Assembly (NCBI RefSeq): GCF_003610255.1
Contig: NZ_RAPS01000001.1
Location: 248,001-312,000 of the forward strand
Direction of reading: 5' to 3'
Source: Streptomyces sp. TLI_171
Lineage (GTDB): Bacteria; Actinomycetota; Actinomycetes; Streptomycetales; Streptomycetaceae
Length of the DNA stretch: 64,000 bases
In this document: in pieces, positions 36,100 to 44,739 of the stretch
How the letters are laid out: every line of letters starts with the position of its first letter
Position numbering within the stretch: position 1 is the stretch's first letter
The notes under the pieces: model-generated
Seen by the model: only the letters and a program-made list of their open reading frames with translations
Told to the model about the DNA's origin: nothing
Database searches by the model: none
Made by a program: the position numbers and the translations under genes

Positions 36100-36795
36100 C
36101 TAGAGCTCGCGCTTCCCGTTCCTGAAGGATGCGGCGTCGAGCAGCAGCCGGGCCAGGGCCTCGGGGTGAGTGAGCATCACGTCGTGCGGCCCGTCCAGCG
36201 CGCGGGTCCGGTACCCGAGGGACCGGCCGAAGCCCTCGAACGGGTAGCTCGCGGGCCGGCAGTGCACGGCGGTGCCCGGGATCCGGTCGACCTCGCCGGT
36301 CAGCCGGGTGGTCTCGGCGAAGGTCCGCAGCGGCTGCGGCCGCAGGCGGGCGGCCAGCCCCGCCGCGTCGGCGGGGTCGGTGATCCCGAACGCGGCGGGC
36401 GGCGGCGCCGGGACGTGCCGGCCGTCGCCGGCCGCCCGGGCCGCCGCGCCGATCGCTTCCACGAAGGACGCGGGGGCCAGGGTGAACATGCCGGCGCCGT
36501 CGGGCCCGGCCCAGCCGTCGACCAGCACCAGGTGCTCGACGGCGTCCGCTCGCGCGTCGGCCGCCTCCCGCACCACCAGCCCCGCGTAGCTGTGCCCGAC
36601 CAGGACCACCCGGTCACCGGCGGCGGCCCCGACCACCGCCGCCACCTCCGCCGCGTGGTCGTGCAAGCCCCGGTCCGCTCCGCCGGAGAGGTCGGGCGCC
36701 AGCGTGCGGGCCCCGGCGGCCTGCAGCAGCGGGGTCACCCGGCCCCAGGCCCAGGCCCCGTGCCAGGCGCCGTGAACGAGAACGAACGTGGTCAT
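36100..36795 (-). CDS. Alpha/beta hydrolase
   Basis: A 231-residue alpha/beta-hydrolase. FVLVHGAWHGAWAW is the oxyanion-hole HGxxH-like segment, GHSYAG near residue 72 is the nucleophile elbow, and DGPHDVMLTHPEALA carries the catalytic His. It resembles plant-type esterase/MES-like and salicylate-esterase-like hydrolases. The ATG at 36795 was chosen because it starts directly at the first strand and has GGGGAG upstream; an ATG at 36840 is a possible alternative. It is co-transcribed with the HxlR regulator. Confidence 0.87.
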   Translation of the reverse strand: MTTFVLVHGAWHGAWAWGRVTPLLQAAGARTLAPDLSGGADRGLHDHAAEVAAVVGAAAGDRVVLVGHSYAGLVVREAADARADAVEHLVLVDGWAGPDGAGMFTLAPASFVEAIGAAARAAGDGRHVPAPPPAAFGITDPADAAGLAARLRPQPLRTFAETTRLTGEVDRIPGTAVHCRPASYPFEGFGRSLGYRTRALDGPHDVMLTHPEALARLLLDAASFRNGKREL

Positions 36796-36841
36796 CTCCG
36801 TAGCTCCCCTCTCGGTCAGAGGTTCCAAACCATAAGCCATT

Positions 36842-36883
36842 GACTTCCTGTTTTTGAAGTGCCAGATTCCTTCTCAGGAAGTC
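36842..36883. promoter_or_regulatory. Inverted repeat between hydrolase/hxlR and ohr
   Basis: GACTTCCTG (36842-36850) and CAGGAAGTC (36875-36883) are perfect 9-base inverted repeats separated by 24 bases, in the divergent promoter region. A further partial repeat (ACTTC/GAAGT) lies inside. This is a plausible operator for the HxlR-type regulator or an OhrR-like protein. Confidence 0.5.
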
Positions 36884-36902
36884 GATCTGACGAGGAGTCA
36901 CC

Positions 36903-37340
36903 ATGACCGCAGCGCTGTACACGGCCCGGGCACACGTCACCGGAGGCAGGAACGGCCGCGGCCGGACGGCGGACGGCCGGCTCGACCTGGAACTGCGCCC
37001 GCCCGAGGAGCTGGGCGGCGACGGCGGAGGGACCAACCCCGAGCAGCTGTTCGCCATCGGCTACGCCGCCTGCTTCGGCGCCACCCTCGCCCTGGTGGGG
37101 CGGCGCGCCGCGCTCGAGGCCGACGACGCCAGGGTCGACTCCTCGGTCTCGCTCGTCCCCGCCGACGGCGGCCGCTTCCGGCTCGCCGTCGAGCTGCAGG
37201 TGTCACTGCCCTCGGTGACCGACGAACAGGCCGCCGGGCTGGCCAGGACCGCCCACCAGGTCTGCCCCTACTCCAACGCCACCCGCGACAACGTCGACGT
37301 CACCCTGCTGGTCAACGGCGCCCGGCTCCGACCCTCCTGA
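36903..37340 (+). CDS. ohr: Organic hydroperoxide resistance protein (Ohr/OsmC family)
   Basis: A 145-residue Ohr protein. Both active-site Cys are present: one in the YAACFGATL motif near residue 57-58 and one in VCPYSNATRDN near residue 121. Ohr reduces organic hydroperoxides using lipoyl-type dithiols. NPEQLFAIGYAACF and LLVNG are family hallmarks. The ATG at 36903 has GAGGAG a few bases upstream. It is divergent from the hydrolase/HxlR operon over a region with a perfect inverted repeat, which suggests peroxide-responsive control. Confidence 0.95.
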   Translation: MTAALYTARAHVTGGRNGRGRTADGRLDLELRPPEELGGDGGGTNPEQLFAIGYAACFGATLALVGRRAALEADDARVDSSVSLVPADGGRFRLAVELQVSLPSVTDEQAAGLARTAHQVCPYSNATRDNVDVTLLVNGARLRPS

Positions 37341-37417
37341 CGGACGGTCGGAGCAGCCCGGCAGCGGGCGGTGCGCCGTCGCCGCGCCTGCGCGCTTCTG
37401 TCCTAGATTGCCCAGCT

Positions 37418-39046
37418 GTGGGAGAACAGGATGGGATCGGCCGCCGCCTGCTGCTCAAGGCCGTCGCCGGCCTTGCGGCGGCGCCCGCCGGGCTGCGGAC
37501 GGCACGGAGCGCGGCGGCCGCGGAGCCGCCGGGCTTCCCGCAGCCGGCGGTCACGGCCGCCCGGCCGCTGACCGGCGTGCTGCCCGGTGGCCTTCCCGGC
37601 GCGCCGCCCCGGGTGGTGGAGCAGACCCTGGACGTCCGGTTCACCGAGGTCGCCGTGCCTGGGCACGGGGTGATCACCACCCGCACCTACAACGGCACGA
37701 TCCCGGGACCGACCCTGCGGGTGCGGGCCGGCGACACCTTGCGGCTGACGCACGTCAACGGCCTGCCGCCGAACGAACCGCACCGCGGCGGCCACAACAC
37801 GCCGCACCACGCCAACAGCTTCAACCTGCACACCCACGGGATGCACGTCTCCCCGTCCGGGCACGCCGACAACGTGCTGCGCGAGTTCGCGCCGCGCACC
37901 TCCGAGCAGGTCGCCGCCGGCGCCCCGGAACCGCGCTACACGACGACCGTCCGCATTCCGGCCGACCACCCCGCCGGCACCTACTGGTACCACCCGCACC
38001 TGCACGGGGCGACCGCCGAGCAGATCCTCGGCGGCATGGCCGGGGTGATCGTCGTCGAGGGCGACGTCGACGAACTCCCGCAGCTGCGGGCCGCCGCGGA
38101 CCTCGTCGTCTGCATCAACGAGCTCAAGCTCAAGGACGGCAAGGTCCCGCCGTTCACCTCCGGCGGCTGGGTGACCGGCATCCCGTCCGTCTTCACCGTC
38201 AACGGCGCGGTCAACCCGACGCTCCCGCTGCGCCCCGGCGAGGTGGCCCGGCTGCGTCTGGTCGCCGCCACCGGCCTCACCGCGCTCGGCCTCCGGATCA
38301 CCGGGGAGCACGGCGACCTGACCATGCACCAGATCGCCCAGGACGGCGTCACCTTCGCCCGCCCCGTCGCACCGGACGTGCTGGAGCTCGCCATGGGCAA
38401 CCGCGCCGACGTCCTGATCCGCGGCGGCGCACCCGGCAGTTACCAGCTGCGGGCCCGTGGCGTGCCGGGGCCGCTGATGACCGTCGAGGTCGCCGGACCG
38501 CCCGTCGAACCCCCGATGGAGCTACCGACCGCGCTGCCGCCCGGGAAGCCCTTCCTCGACGAGAACGACATCACCGACCCCTCCGCCGACCGGGAGGTGG
38601 TCTTCCACGCCGACCCCCGCGTCTTCCCCGAGCCCTTCCCCAACGCCTTCCGCATCCTGGGCAGCCACCCCACCCCCGCCGCCGACCCGGCCGGCGACCC
38701 CGCCCACGACCCCGCGTACGGCCTCTTCGACCCCGGCTTCACCAACCACACCCTGCGCCTGGGCACCGTGGAACGCTGGACGGTCCGCACCGACGAGACC
38801 ATGCCGGCCTTCAACCACCCCTTCCACCTGCACACCAACCAGTTCCTCCTCACCCACCGCAACGGCACCCGCCTCCACCCGCCCGTCTGGCACGACACCA
38901 TCGGCCTGCCCGGCGGCACCCCCGGAGACTCCGTCACCTTCCTGGTCAAGTACGAGGACTTCACCGGCCACACCATCGCCCACTGCCACCAGCTCCACCA
39001 CGAAGACCTCGGCATGATGCAGACCGTCCACTACACCGCCCCCTGA
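37418..39046 (+). CDS. Tat-exported multicopper oxidase
   Basis: A 542-residue multicopper oxidase starting at GTG 37418. GRRLLLKAVAGLAAAPAG near the N-terminus is a twin-arginine signal. All four copper motifs are visible: HTHG near residue 139, WYHPHLHG near 190, HPFHLH near 467 and HCHQLHHEDLGM near 522, the last with a Met as T1 axial ligand. The product should act outside the membrane as a laccase-like or metal oxidase. The gene is 77 bases after ohr but has its own start; co-transcription is possible. Confidence 0.93.
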   Translation: MGEQDGIGRRLLLKAVAGLAAAPAGLRTARSAAAAEPPGFPQPAVTAARPLTGVLPGGLPGAPPRVVEQTLDVRFTEVAVPGHGVITTRTYNGTIPGPTLRVRAGDTLRLTHVNGLPPNEPHRGGHNTPHHANSFNLHTHGMHVSPSGHADNVLREFAPRTSEQVAAGAPEPRYTTTVRIPADHPAGTYWYHPHLHGATAEQILGGMAGVIVVEGDVDELPQLRAAADLVVCINELKLKDGKVPPFTSGGWVTGIPSVFTVNGAVNPTLPLRPGEVARLRLVAATGLTALGLRITGEHGDLTMHQIAQDGVTFARPVAPDVLELAMGNRADVLIRGGAPGSYQLRARGVPGPLMTVEVAGPPVEPPMELPTALPPGKPFLDENDITDPSADREVVFHADPRVFPEPFPNAFRILGSHPTPAADPAGDPAHDPAYGLFDPGFTNHTLRLGTVERWTVRTDETMPAFNHPFHLHTNQFLLTHRNGTRLHPPVWHDTIGLPGGTPGDSVTFLVKYEDFTGHTIAHCHQLHHEDLGMMQTVHYTAP

Positions 39047-39302
39047 CCCCACCCCACCCCGGTCCGCCCGACGGCGGCATGCCCGGCTTCGAGCGGGAAC
39101 TGCGCCGCGAGCTCTCCCCCGGACACCCGCGGGTTCGCAACCCCGAACAGGACGTCGTCGCATCCTTCGCACCGGGCCGCAGCGGTGAACTCCGCTTCGT
39201 GCACGGCCGCGCGGAACGTGCGCCCTGGCCGATGACCACGCCCCTGGCGAGCCCGGCCCACCCACCCGGCCGGGCGGCCGGGGGGGCGGGACTGACCGGG
39301 TG

Positions 39303-39926
39303 TCAGTTGCCTTCGTTGAGCTTGCTCATGTCGCCGGTGCCGGGGATCCCGTCGGCCAGGCCGTAGCGCAGGAAGACGGTGCCCTTGGGGCTGGAGCGCG
39401 GCGGCGCGAGCAGCGTGACGTTGGTGGGGACGGCGCCGCCGTCGAAGACCTTCTTCCCGACGCCGAGCACGATCGGGTGCACCAGCAGGTCCAGCCGGTC
39501 GAACAGCTTCTCGCGCAGCAGCGTCTGCACCAGGTCGAGGCTTCCGACCACCTTCACGTGCTCGTGCCGCTCCCGGATCTCCCGCACCGCCGCGGGCAGG
39601 TCCGGCCCGAGCTGCGTGGACCCCGCCCAGGTCAGGTCGGGCTTGCCGCGCGAGGCCACGTACTTCGGGATGCGGTTGAACAGCTCCGCGAACGGGCTGT
39701 CCCCGGCCGTCGGCCAGTAGCCGGCGAAGATGTCGTACGTCCGCCGCCCGAGCAGCAGTGCGTCCGTCCCCTCGTACGCGTCGTCGATCTGCGCCCCGGC
39801 GACCTCGTCCAGCAGCGGCACCTGCCAGCCCCCGAACGGGAACCCCTCCGGGTCCTCGTCCGGCCCCCCGGGCGCCTGCCCGACGAGGTCGAGGGTGGTG
39901 AACAACTCGATGTGGATGAGGCCCAT
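39303..39926 (-). CDS. Dihydrofolate reductase family protein (RibD C-terminal-like)
   Basis: A 207-residue protein of the RibD C-terminal/YwjB-like reductase family. It shows MGLIHIELFTTLDLVGQAPGG, then DALLLGRRTYDIFAGYWP (NADPH-binding region), VASRGKPDLTWAGSTQL, VVGSLDLVQTLLREKLFDRLDLLVHPIVLG and a C-terminal strand. The family reduces pterin- or pyrimidine-like substrates, but the role of these actinobacterial copies is not established. ATG at 39926. Single gene. Confidence 0.9.
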   Translation of the reverse strand: MGLIHIELFTTLDLVGQAPGGPDEDPEGFPFGGWQVPLLDEVAGAQIDDAYEGTDALLLGRRTYDIFAGYWPTAGDSPFAELFNRIPKYVASRGKPDLTWAGSTQLGPDLPAAVREIRERHEHVKVVGSLDLVQTLLREKLFDRLDLLVHPIVLGVGKKVFDGGAVPTNVTLLAPPRSSPKGTVFLRYGLADGIPGTGDMSKLNEGN

Positions 39927-40092
39927 GGCGTGCTCCCGATGAGTGGCTTGTCCTGTCGGGAACGTAGACGACCCGGCCCGCGCAGACTCATCGCTCCGCC
40001 GCCAGTCGGCGAAAGTCCGCCCGCCCGGGCTCCCCGAGGACTCGTCCCTCCGGTCGCCCGTCGACTTCCCCGACGGTGCTGACGTCGGACGA

Positions 40093-40335
40093 TCGCTACC
40101 CGGGCCTCGGGCCCGTGGGTCTTCGGCCGCCCCGACCGTTCGGCGTCCCGCAAACCGTCCGGGCCCCGTACGGCGAACGCCCGCACCACTTGCGCACCGT
40201 GTTCACGCTGACCTCCGGTTCTCTGGCGATCGCGCGGATCGGCGAGTCCGGCCGCCGCCGTGAGGACGATCCGGGCCCGCAGCACCGCCCGCATCTCGGA
40301 CTTCACCGAGGCCACCGTCCGCACCAGCCGCTCGC
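40093..40335 (-). pseudogene. Decayed IS630-family transposase N-terminal fragment
   Basis: In one minus-strand frame the sequence reads RARIVLTAAAGL and, further on, FAVRGPDGLRDAERSGRPK; in another frame the missing middle reads IRAIAREPEVSVNTVRKW. Together these match the helix-turn-helix start of IS630-type transposases, but two frameshifts separate the pieces. Only the N-terminal part is recognisable; no catalytic DDE region, inverted repeats or target duplication is visible. Boundaries are approximate. Confidence 0.6.
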
Positions 40336-40524
40336 GGCCCCGCGAACCGATCGCCACCGCCACCGCTGTCCCCGCCCGTCGCCCACCTGCCCACCTGCCC
40401 ACCTGCCACGGCCAACGCTCATGGCGGGTCACTGCGGCACCCGGCAGGATGAGGCCCGTGCCGAAGAACCCCCGGAATCGATGCAGCACCACCTGCGCCG
40501 GCGTCTGAACCGCCACGCGCGCAC

Positions 40525-40680
40525 GTGCTGGCCGGGCAGGTGGACGCCATCACGGTCCGCTTCCGCGCAGGGTTCGCCTACCTGGCAGCCGAGTTGTCCG
40601 GCGTGAGGAGCCTGCCGCTGTGCCGACTGCGTTTCACCGGCGTGCTGTACACCTGGGACTTCGCCCGATCCTTCGCCTGA
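40525..40680 (+). pseudogene. Short coding-like remnant, 51 aa
   Basis: GTG 40525 opens a 51-residue frame reading AITVRFRAGFAYLAAEL and LPLCRLRFTGVLYTWDFA. The composition and patterning look like real protein, reminiscent of a small uncharacterised streptomycete protein, but it is short and ends abruptly. It is likely the leftover of a gene disrupted along with the neighbouring transposase remnant. Confidence 0.3.
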
Positions 40681-40710
40681 GACATCCCACGGGTCCGGAT
40701 CAGCTTTCCG

Positions 40711-40742
40711 GTGCCCCTCCACGACCGTCCGCGGAGGGGCAC
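40711..40742 (-). terminator. Terminator of the FUSC gene
   Basis: A perfect 10-bp stem (GTGCCCCTCC / GGAGGGGCAC) with a 12-base loop that begins at the last base of the FUSC stop codon. Confidence 0.7.
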
Positions 40743-43033
40743 TAGCCTGCGGCCGCCAGGGCGCGGATCCGGCGGACCTCGGCGAGTACGTCGTCCAACT
40801 CCGGTGGCAGCGCGGCGTCCGGGGTCTCGCCGCGGTCGGGGGCGGGGCCGGGGCGGTCGAGGGCGTCGGCGGCGTCGGCGAGGGTGCAGGTGAGGGTGCG
40901 GGCGGCCGGGCCGGTGGGGGCGGGGGCGCCGTGGTCGCGTTCGACGGCGTACGCGGTGGCGGCGTCGGCCAGCCGTTCGGCGTGCACGGTCAGCCGCAGC
41001 CAGTCGGGGCCGGACGGTCCGCCGGGCCTGAGCTCCGCGGCGGCGGTCTCGGCGGCGGCGCGCGCCTGGGCGAGCGTGCGGTAGGCGGTGCGGCGCAGTT
41101 CGGCCCGGCGGACGGCCGCGCTCGCGGCGGTGTCCTGACGTTCGGTCAGCACGTGGTCCAGGTACCGCTGGGTGTGCCGCAGGGCGTGCGCGGCACGCTG
41201 CCCGACCCGGGCGCGGGTGTCGGCGAGGCCCGGCAGGTGTCCGACCAGCAGCACCAGCAGGCAGGCCAGTGCGGTGTCGGTGAGCCGCCCGGGCGCGGCC
41301 CCGTGGTCGCCGCCGACGGTGACGAACGCCAGCACGGTGACGGTGATGACGGCGGTCTGCGCGGCGAAGTGCCGCTGCGCGACGGGTATCAGCGCCCCCG
41401 CCACGGCGACCGCGCCGACCGGCCACCACGGCTCGGGCAGCAGCGGCGCCGAGACGGCGACCAGCACCACTCCCGCGACCGTGCCCGCGAACCGGTTGAC
41501 GACCCGTGAGAACAGCGGCCCGTAGTCCGGTTTCACCAGGAACGCCGCGGTGACCGGCAGCCAGTACCAGTGCCCGGTCCGCAGTACCAGCGCCAGCGCG
41601 GCACTCGCCGCCACGCAGACCGCCACCCGCATCCCGTAGGCCCGTCCGGCCCGCCCCCACGGCCGTACCCCGGGCACCGCTCCCCCGCCACCCCGTCCGG
41701 CCGGACCGTCCGCGCCCGCCGCGTCGCCGGCAGCCGTTCGCCCGCCCGAGCCGCGCAGGGGGTCCCGAGGTCCGCGACCGCCCTGGCCCGCCCCCGCCCC
41801 CGACGCCCCCGGATCCGCCGAACCCTGCCGCCCCGCCCGAACCTCCGCGCCCTCCGCGTCGGCCGAAGCCGTTCGCCGGCCCGAGGCGCGCAGGGCCTCC
41901 TGGCGCGCCCGGGCCTGCACGCCCTCGGCGTTCGGCGACGCCGTTCGGCCGCCCGAACCTCGCCGGGTACCGTGTGCTCCCCCGCCCTCCCGATACCCGT
42001 CCCGCCGCTGCTCCCGGCCCGCGTTGCCCAGCACCCACCCCGCGACCGTCCGGCGCAGGCGCACGGCGGCGCCCGTTCCCGCGGGCCGAACCTCCGCCGG
42101 TGTGCCGAAGGCGAGTGCGGCGTGCAGGACGGCCAGGTCGAAGGCCGCGGTCGCGGGGGTCTCGGCGACGGGGACGGGCAGCGGTCCGGGGAGCCGGTCG
42201 GCGCGGACGGCGTCGGCCAGGCGGCGCGGGCCGGTGGCGAGCCGGGCGGGCAGCGGGCGCCCGTCGTGCAGCAGGGCGACGCCCGCCTCGCACAGGGCGG
42301 ACGCCGCGGCCAGGCGGATCCGCAGCAGGTCGGGCCGCTGGGCGTCGGTCGGCGGCCGCCCGGGACGCAGTGCTTCGCCGGCCCGGTCGAGGGCGGCGGT
42401 GAGTTGCCGCCGGGCGGCTTCGGCGCGGTCGGTGCCGGCGGCGTCCAGGGCGGCGGCGAGGGCGTCGAACACGGCGGCGACGGCGTGGCGTTCGGCGTGC
42501 CGGGGGCGGGGGTGGGTGGTGAGCTGACGCAGCACCAGGAGCCAGCCGGCGCCGGCCAGGTAGCAGGCGGCCTTGGCCCAGCCGGGCAGCGGGACGGGCA
42601 TGCCGCAGCCGAGGACGGTCAGCACCATCAGCTGCACGGCGGTGGCGGAGGCGACCGGCCCGGCGACGCTGATCGCACCGCACACCAGCCCGACCGCGGC
42701 CAGCAGCGGCACCGCCCACCATCCGACGGCGACGCCGATCAGCAGGCCGAGCGCACCGCCGAGGGCCGGGCCGGCCTGCTGCACCACGCCGCTGCGCCGG
42801 CCGCCGGGCCGGTCGTTGACGCCGGCGAACATCGCCCCGAGCCCGGCCAGCACCCCTTCGGCGGGCCGGCCGAGCGACACCGCCACGCCGAGCGGCACCG
42901 CCATCCCGGCCGCCCCGCGCACCGTCGCCGCCCACGGCACCGGCCCGCGCTGCCACCGCAGCGGATGCGTCAGCCAGTCAGGTCCCACCGCTCCGTACCG
43001 CCCGCCCTGTCTGTTCGTGACGACCCCTTCCAC
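40742..43033 (-). CDS. FUSC-family membrane protein with repetitive central linker
   Basis: A 763-residue membrane protein with an N-terminal cluster of hydrophobic helices (about residues 35-165), a helical soluble region, then a second cluster (about 465-590), matching the FUSC/aromatic acid exporter-like layout. GHWYWLPVTAAFLVKPDYGPLFSRVVNRFAGTVAG is the FUSC signature. Between the halves (about 360-450) is a Gly/Arg/Ala-rich linker of degenerate repeats (RxSGxRTA units). I chose the GTG at 43033 because GGAGG lies about 11 bases upstream; a GTG at 42988 is the alternative. It probably forms an efflux channel; no substrate is known. Confidence 0.85.
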   Translation of the reverse strand: MEGVVTNRQGGRYGAVGPDWLTHPLRWQRGPVPWAATVRGAAGMAVPLGVAVSLGRPAEGVLAGLGAMFAGVNDRPGGRRSGVVQQAGPALGGALGLLIGVAVGWWAVPLLAAVGLVCGAISVAGPVASATAVQLMVLTVLGCGMPVPLPGWAKAACYLAGAGWLLVLRQLTTHPRPRHAERHAVAAVFDALAAALDAAGTDRAEAARRQLTAALDRAGEALRPGRPPTDAQRPDLLRIRLAAASALCEAGVALLHDGRPLPARLATGPRRLADAVRADRLPGPLPVPVAETPATAAFDLAVLHAALAFGTPAEVRPAGTGAAVRLRRTVAGWVLGNAGREQRRDGYREGGGAHGTRRGSGGRTASPNAEGVQARARQEALRASGRRTASADAEGAEVRAGRQGSADPGASGAGAGQGGRGPRDPLRGSGGRTAAGDAAGADGPAGRGGGGAVPGVRPWGRAGRAYGMRVAVCVAASAALALVLRTGHWYWLPVTAAFLVKPDYGPLFSRVVNRFAGTVAGVVLVAVSAPLLPEPWWPVGAVAVAGALIPVAQRHFAAQTAVITVTVLAFVTVGGDHGAAPGRLTDTALACLLVLLVGHLPGLADTRARVGQRAAHALRHTQRYLDHVLTERQDTAASAAVRRAELRRTAYRTLAQARAAAETAAAELRPGGPSGPDWLRLTVHAERLADAATAYAVERDHGAPAPTGPAARTLTCTLADAADALDRPGPAPDRGETPDAALPPELDDVLAEVRRIRALAAAG

Positions 43034-43299
43034 CGGCCGGTTCTTCCTCCCGCACCCTAGGGGGTCGTCTTGTCGACTCCGCTGCCGCCGCGTTACGCCC
43101 GGGTGAAACCGCGCGCGGCGCAATCACTTGCCGCGTCGGCCAGTAGCCCGGCCCGGGCCGGCCGGCCCCCGGACGGTCGTTTTCGCGCGCGGCTGACGTC
43201 CCGTCAGCTGTGCGTGGCGGCGCGGGCTTCCCCGGTCCGGGGGGTCGCTGCGGTATACCTGCTGGCAGGCGGCGGTGCGAGCGGGTGAGGTGGGTGCAG

Positions 43300-43569
43300 G
43301 TGATCCGGCGGCGGGTGCTGGTGTCGGGGACGGTGCAGGGGGTGTTCTTCCGGGACTCCTGCCGGCGGGCCGCCCAGGCGGTGGGGGTGGCCGGGTGGGT
43401 GCGCAACCTGCCGGACGGGCGGGTCGAGGCGGTGTTCGAGGGGGATCCGCCGGAGGTGGAGCGGATGGTCGCCTGGATGGGCCACGGGCCGTCCCGCGCG
43501 GTGGTGGAGCGGGTCGAGGTGGCGGAGGAGCCGTTGGAGGGTCTGCTGGTGTTCGCCGTCACCGACTGA
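43300..43569 (+). CDS. Acylphosphatase
   Basis: An 89-residue acylphosphatase. SGTVQGVFFRD holds the phosphate-binding loop with the catalytic Arg18, and WVRNLPDGRVEAVFEG holds the catalytic Asn36. The enzyme hydrolyses acyl phosphates. The GTG at 43300 gives the usual start (VIRRRVLVSG); in-frame GTG codons at 43285 and 43294 are alternatives. Single gene. Confidence 0.92.
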   Translation: MIRRRVLVSGTVQGVFFRDSCRRAAQAVGVAGWVRNLPDGRVEAVFEGDPPEVERMVAWMGHGPSRAVVERVEVAEEPLEGLLVFAVTD

Positions 43570-43761
43570 CGGCGGGCCCGTGCGCGGCGGTGACGCCCCC
43601 GGAGGCTCCCGCCCGGTCCTGGACGGGGTGCCGGCGTCCGGTCAACTCGGGCGCGGTGTCCGCCAGTTGCTGAGCAACGGCCGTGCCGGGCGCCCGACCG
43701 GGGGCGGTGCGCGGCCGAGCCGGTCGCGGAGCCGGCTCGCCCGGTTCGGCCGGACCGGCGG

Positions 43762-44148
43762 TCAGGCCCCGGCGACGGCGGCCCGGTCGGACTCGCTGCG
43801 CAGCACGCAGAACTCGTTGCCCTCGGGATCCGCCAGCACGGCCCACCCGGTGCCGTCCGGGTTGCGGCGGTCCGCGACCAGGCTCGCGCCGAACCCGAGC
43901 AGCCGGGCGACCTCCTCGTCCCGGGTGCCCTCGGGCCGCAGGCACAGGTGGACCCGGTTCTTCACCGTCTTGGGCTCCGGCACCTGGTTGAAGTACAGGA
44001 CCAGCCCGTCCGCCAGCACCACCTGGGTCTCGTGCGCCCCGGGCCGGTCCTCGGGGTCCTGCGGACGCCCCGTCACCCGCGCCCAGAAGCCCGCCAGTTC
44101 GTACGCGTCCGCACAGTCGATCGCCACGTTCTGCACCACAGAGACCAT
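43762..44148 (-). CDS. VOC family (glyoxalase/bleomycin-resistance fold) protein
   Basis: A 128-residue single-domain VOC protein. It begins VVQNVAIDCADAYELAGFWARVTG, typical of actinobacterial VOC proteins, contains KNRVHLCLRPEG with a potential metal His, and ends with GWAVLADPEGNEFCVL, the conserved DPEGNEFC motif. The ATG at 44148 was chosen; an in-frame ATG at 44166 is the alternative. Function is unknown; VOC proteins include isomerases, dioxygenases and drug-binding proteins. It is divergent from the DUF2975 gene. Confidence 0.9.
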   Translation of the reverse strand: MVSVVQNVAIDCADAYELAGFWARVTGRPQDPEDRPGAHETQVVLADGLVLYFNQVPEPKTVKNRVHLCLRPEGTRDEEVARLLGFGASLVADRRNPDGTGWAVLADPEGNEFCVLRSESDRAAVAGA

Positions 44149-44197
44149 GCCGCGAGTCTTCCCCATCCCTGCGGGCGAATCGAGCACCCTTGCCCGA

Positions 44198-44216
44198 CCT
44201 ATCGAAATTCGATAGG
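44198..44216. promoter_or_regulatory. Perfect 19-bp palindrome upstream of the DUF2975/HTH operon
   Basis: CCTATCGAA-A-TTCGATAGG is perfectly symmetric around one central base. It ends 31 bases before the ATG at 44248 and 49 bases from the divergent VOC start, so it probably covers a promoter. The HTH protein encoded second in the operon is the obvious candidate binder. Confidence 0.6.
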
Positions 44217-44247
44217 TTTCCATCGTTGCTCGATGCAAGGATGGGTC

Positions 44248-44739
44248 ATGGGAAAGCTGACAGTGCGCGCGCTGCGCGCCGTGCTCGTGGTGGTGCTCAC
44301 CGGCACCGTGTTCGTCCAGGCCCTGATGGCCTACGTGCTGGTCGGCGGGAGCGATCCGGAGGACGGGACGATGCCGCTGACCGCGATGCGGGTGATCACG
44401 GTCCTGGGCCTCGGGACGGCCCAGGTCGCCCTGGTCTGCGTCTGGCGGCTGGTGACGATGGTGCGGCGCGGGACGGTGTTCTCGCACGCCGCCTTCCGCT
44501 ACGTGAACGGCATCATCGGCGCGATCGTCGCGGCCGCGCTCCTCTGGTTCGCGGTCACGGCCGTGAACGCGCCCGGCCAGCGGGACGACCCGGGCGTCAC
44601 CCTCGTCATGGGCGGCATCGGCGTGGCCGTTCTCGGGGTCGCGCTCATCGTGCTTCTGCTGCGGATGCTGCTCAGCCAGGCGGTCGCCCGCGACGTCGAG
44701 GCGGCGCAGCTGCGGGCCGAGCTGGACGAGGTGATCTGA
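44248..44739 (+). CDS. DUF2975 membrane protein
   Basis: A 163-residue membrane protein with four predicted helices: ALRAVLVVVLTGTVFVQALM, VITVLGLGTAQVALVCVW, GIIGAIVAAALLWFAV and GIGVAVLGVALIVLLL. This matches the DUF2975 family, regularly paired with a small Cro-type HTH protein, as here (the stop TGA overlaps the next ATG by one base). The ATG at 44248 follows AAGGATGGG. The pair probably forms an autoregulated unit; the physiological role is unknown. Confidence 0.88.
   Translation: MGKLTVRALRAVLVVVLTGTVFVQALMAYVLVGGSDPEDGTMPLTAMRVITVLGLGTAQVALVCVWRLVTMVRRGTVFSHAAFRYVNGIIGAIVAAALLWFAVTAVNAPGQRDDPGVTLVMGGIGVAVLGVALIVLLLRMLLSQAVARDVEAAQLRAELDEVI

Larger units (their letters stand above)
39927..40710. 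other. Gene-poor region with decayed coding remnants
   Basis: A stretch of about 780 bases with no intact gene. It contains a frameshifted IS630-like transposase fragment on the minus strand (about 40093-40335) and a short coding-like fragment on the plus strand (40525-40680). The rest shows low coding character. Confidence 0.6.

Noticed and set aside
31936-36843. Plus-strand frame of over 1600 codons
   Set aside because: Antisense to five recognisable genes and has only low-complexity Gly/Arg/Gln sequence.
39047-39302. Possible small gene between multicopper oxidase and the RibD-like gene
   Set aside because: Several overlapping short frames with no consistent coding character or ribosome binding site.
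43034-43299. Short plus-strand frame before the acylphosphatase
   Set aside because: No motif, biased composition, and it lies in the promoter region of two genes.
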